In this document: positions 46,985 through 47,499 of the stretch, piece by piece
Numbering within the stretch: position 1 is the first letter of the stretch
How the letters are laid out: each line of letters opens with the position of its first letter
Virus record (IMG/VR): IMGVR_UViG_3300005096_000101
Span: 1-47,499 of that record
Length of the DNA stretch: 47,499 nucleotides
From: a virus
Direction: 5' to 3' (one strand)
Made by a program: the position numbers and the translations under genes
The notes under the pieces: model-generated
Told to the model about the DNA's origin: nothing
Seen by the model: the letters and a program-made list of their open reading frames with translations, nothing else
Database searches by the model: none

Positions 46985-47057
46985 TTTGATTAGAGGGATT
47001 TGAACCCACTACATTTCGATTAATAGTCGAATGCTCTACCAAATGAGCTATAATCAA
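46985..47057 (-). tRNA. tRNA-like gene, anticodon ATT (Asn AAU)
   Basis: The minus strand folds as a 73-nt cloverleaf: acceptor TTGATTA/TAATCAA (7 bp), D arm GCTC/GAGC with loop ATTTGGTA, anticodon stem TTCGA/TCGAA with loop CTATTAA, a 5-nt variable loop, and T arm with loop TTCAAAT. The anticodon reads ATT. Oddities are A34, a T-T mismatch in the T stem, a U1-A72 first pair, discriminator A73, and no encoded CCA (CCG follows). It may decode AAU in this AT-rich phage, or be a decoy or degenerate tRNA. Confidence 0.8.
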
Positions 47058-47073
47058 TTGAACGTATGCGTGT

Positions 47074-47102
47074 GTTATAGCACGAATTTGATGGAATGTA
47101 AA
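47074..47102 (-). promoter_or_regulatory. Sigma70-type promoter for tRNA and right-end early operon
   Basis: On the minus strand TTTACA (47097-47102, five of six to consensus), a 17-bp spacer and TATAAC (47074-47079, five of six) lie about 17 nt before the tRNA 5' end. It would transcribe the tRNA and the small genes from 46.9 kb leftwards. Confidence 0.75.
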
Positions 47103-47476
47103 GGAAAATGATTGACTGCATGTATGGGTTTAAGCAGATTAAGGAAATTGTATGTTTTCCGGTTAAAATCAATTGCATGGGGGCAAATCGTTTGCCATGG
47201 CGGGTTTCTAAACTTTTCCATCCTACCATGCGTCAAACGGTTCCCGGCATTGTGCGGGTAAATTTGAAGGTCGATTTTTTGACGGAACCGAAACGATCCT
47301 TATTCCTCAACTGTACACCTCAAATACCCATCTATAACACCTGATTTACACCTCATTCTATAGATTTGGTGATTTAGGGGTATATAGTCGTATTCTGGAT
47401 CACAGCCTTACGTTAGCTGTATGGTAGATTAGAGGGGCTGTCCGTTCGCAACAACCATACCGTGCTAATTCTTTCT
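47103..47476. other. Gene-free right terminal region
   Basis: I see no convincing gene here. It holds the right arm of the inverted repeat (47181-47385), ACACCT repeats, and an outer hairpin in which GTATGGT (47419-47425) can pair with ACCATAC (47454-47460). An open plus-strand frame at 47108-47344 overlaps the conserved repeat and lacks a ribosome site. Confidence 0.6.
47181..47385 (-). repeat. Right arm of diverged inverted (terminal) repeat
   Basis: The reverse complement of this segment matches 128-333. Block offsets from the outer edge are the same in both arms: ACCAAATCTAT +15, AGGTGTA +32 and +65, GTTATAGA +47, TAAGG +83, AAATTTA +120, GCATGGTA +154. This arm has an additional near-copy, CAGGTGTT, between the two AGGTGTA units. 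The edge is 114 nt from the right end, against 127 nt on the left. Confidence 0.85.
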
Positions 47477-47499
47477 AAAAAAAAAAAAAAAAAAAAAAA
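47477..47499. repeat. Terminal A23 homopolymer (right end)
   Basis: The window ends with 23 A, the same strand and the same count as the left end. See the left tract for interpretation: a circle joined in an A tract, a natural direct terminal repeat, or assembly break points in one longer homopolymer. Confidence 0.9.

Noticed and set aside
47108-47344. Plus-strand open frame in the right terminal region
   Set aside because: It overlaps the conserved inverted repeat, whose conservation is in non-codon blocks, and it has no ribosome site.
1-47499. Lysogeny genes, integrase, CRISPR array, insertion sequence, phage RNA polymerase
   Set aside because: Looked for on both strands; no protein with these motifs and no regular direct-repeat array was seen.

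Overview
The window looks like the essentially complete genome of a lytic short-tailed phage (podovirus). A rightward block (about 3.0-28.5 kb) encodes DNA packaging, the head, a T7-type adaptor/nozzle tail, internal ejection proteins, tail fibres and lysis. A leftward block (46.9-28.5 kb, plus 2.6-0.4 kb at the other end) encodes small early proteins and a replication module. I see no integrase, repressor, phage RNA polymerase or CRISPR. The two good promoters I can read have host sigma70-type hexamers, so host RNA polymerase probably transcribes the genome. The host is probably a proteobacterium. An alphaproteobacterium is my guess from the style of the lysis lipoprotein and the small conserved phage proteins, but this is not proven.

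Layout. 1-403: A23 tract, one arm of a diverged inverted repeat, and a leftward terminator. 404-2595: at least seven very small leftward genes, several behind hairpins. 2596-2987: divergent intergenic region. 2988-5900: TerS, head accessory genes, TerL. 5900-7558: portal. 7555-9825: two G+C-richer genes that look acquired. 9842-12872: membrane protein, Bbp19-like protein, scaffold, major capsid protein, cement protein; this order matches Bordetella phage BPP-1. 12884-24636: adaptor, nozzle and four internal/ejection proteins, one with a lytic transglycosylase domain. 24636-27360: tail fibres. 27371-28528: amidase, holin-like protein, spanin pair. The two gene blocks then collide, with stop codons overlapping at 28525-28528.

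Replication (leftward, 39.2-28.5 kb, from a near-consensus promoter at 39188-39216): HIRAN protein, small DNA-binding proteins, a Cas4/RecB-like nuclease, a DnaA domain IV protein, a RecA/Sak4-like ATPase, a probable ssDNA-binding protein, a ParB-methyltransferase fusion, a UDG-like/exonuclease protein, a family A polymerase and a DUF3987-like helicase ATPase. The polymerase is split: Exo I and II motifs are in one gene, Exo III and the polymerase motifs in another, with four small genes between. The early right arm (46.9-39.3 kb) has a tRNA-like gene with anticodon ATT, many small proteins, a GHKL ATPase with a degenerate metalloprotease-like tail, a UvrD-type helicase and a MazG-like enzyme.

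Most unusual features: (1) the genome ends form a 205-bp inverted repeat, gap-free for at least 162 bp (104/162 identities by hand count), around A23 tracts of equal length at both ends; (2) a family of stem-loops precedes at least seven leftward genes, and two of them show compensatory stem changes with similar 13-nt loops; (3) the split polymerase, with His in the O-helix and HDN in motif C; (4) short C-terminal peptides shared between otherwise different proteins.
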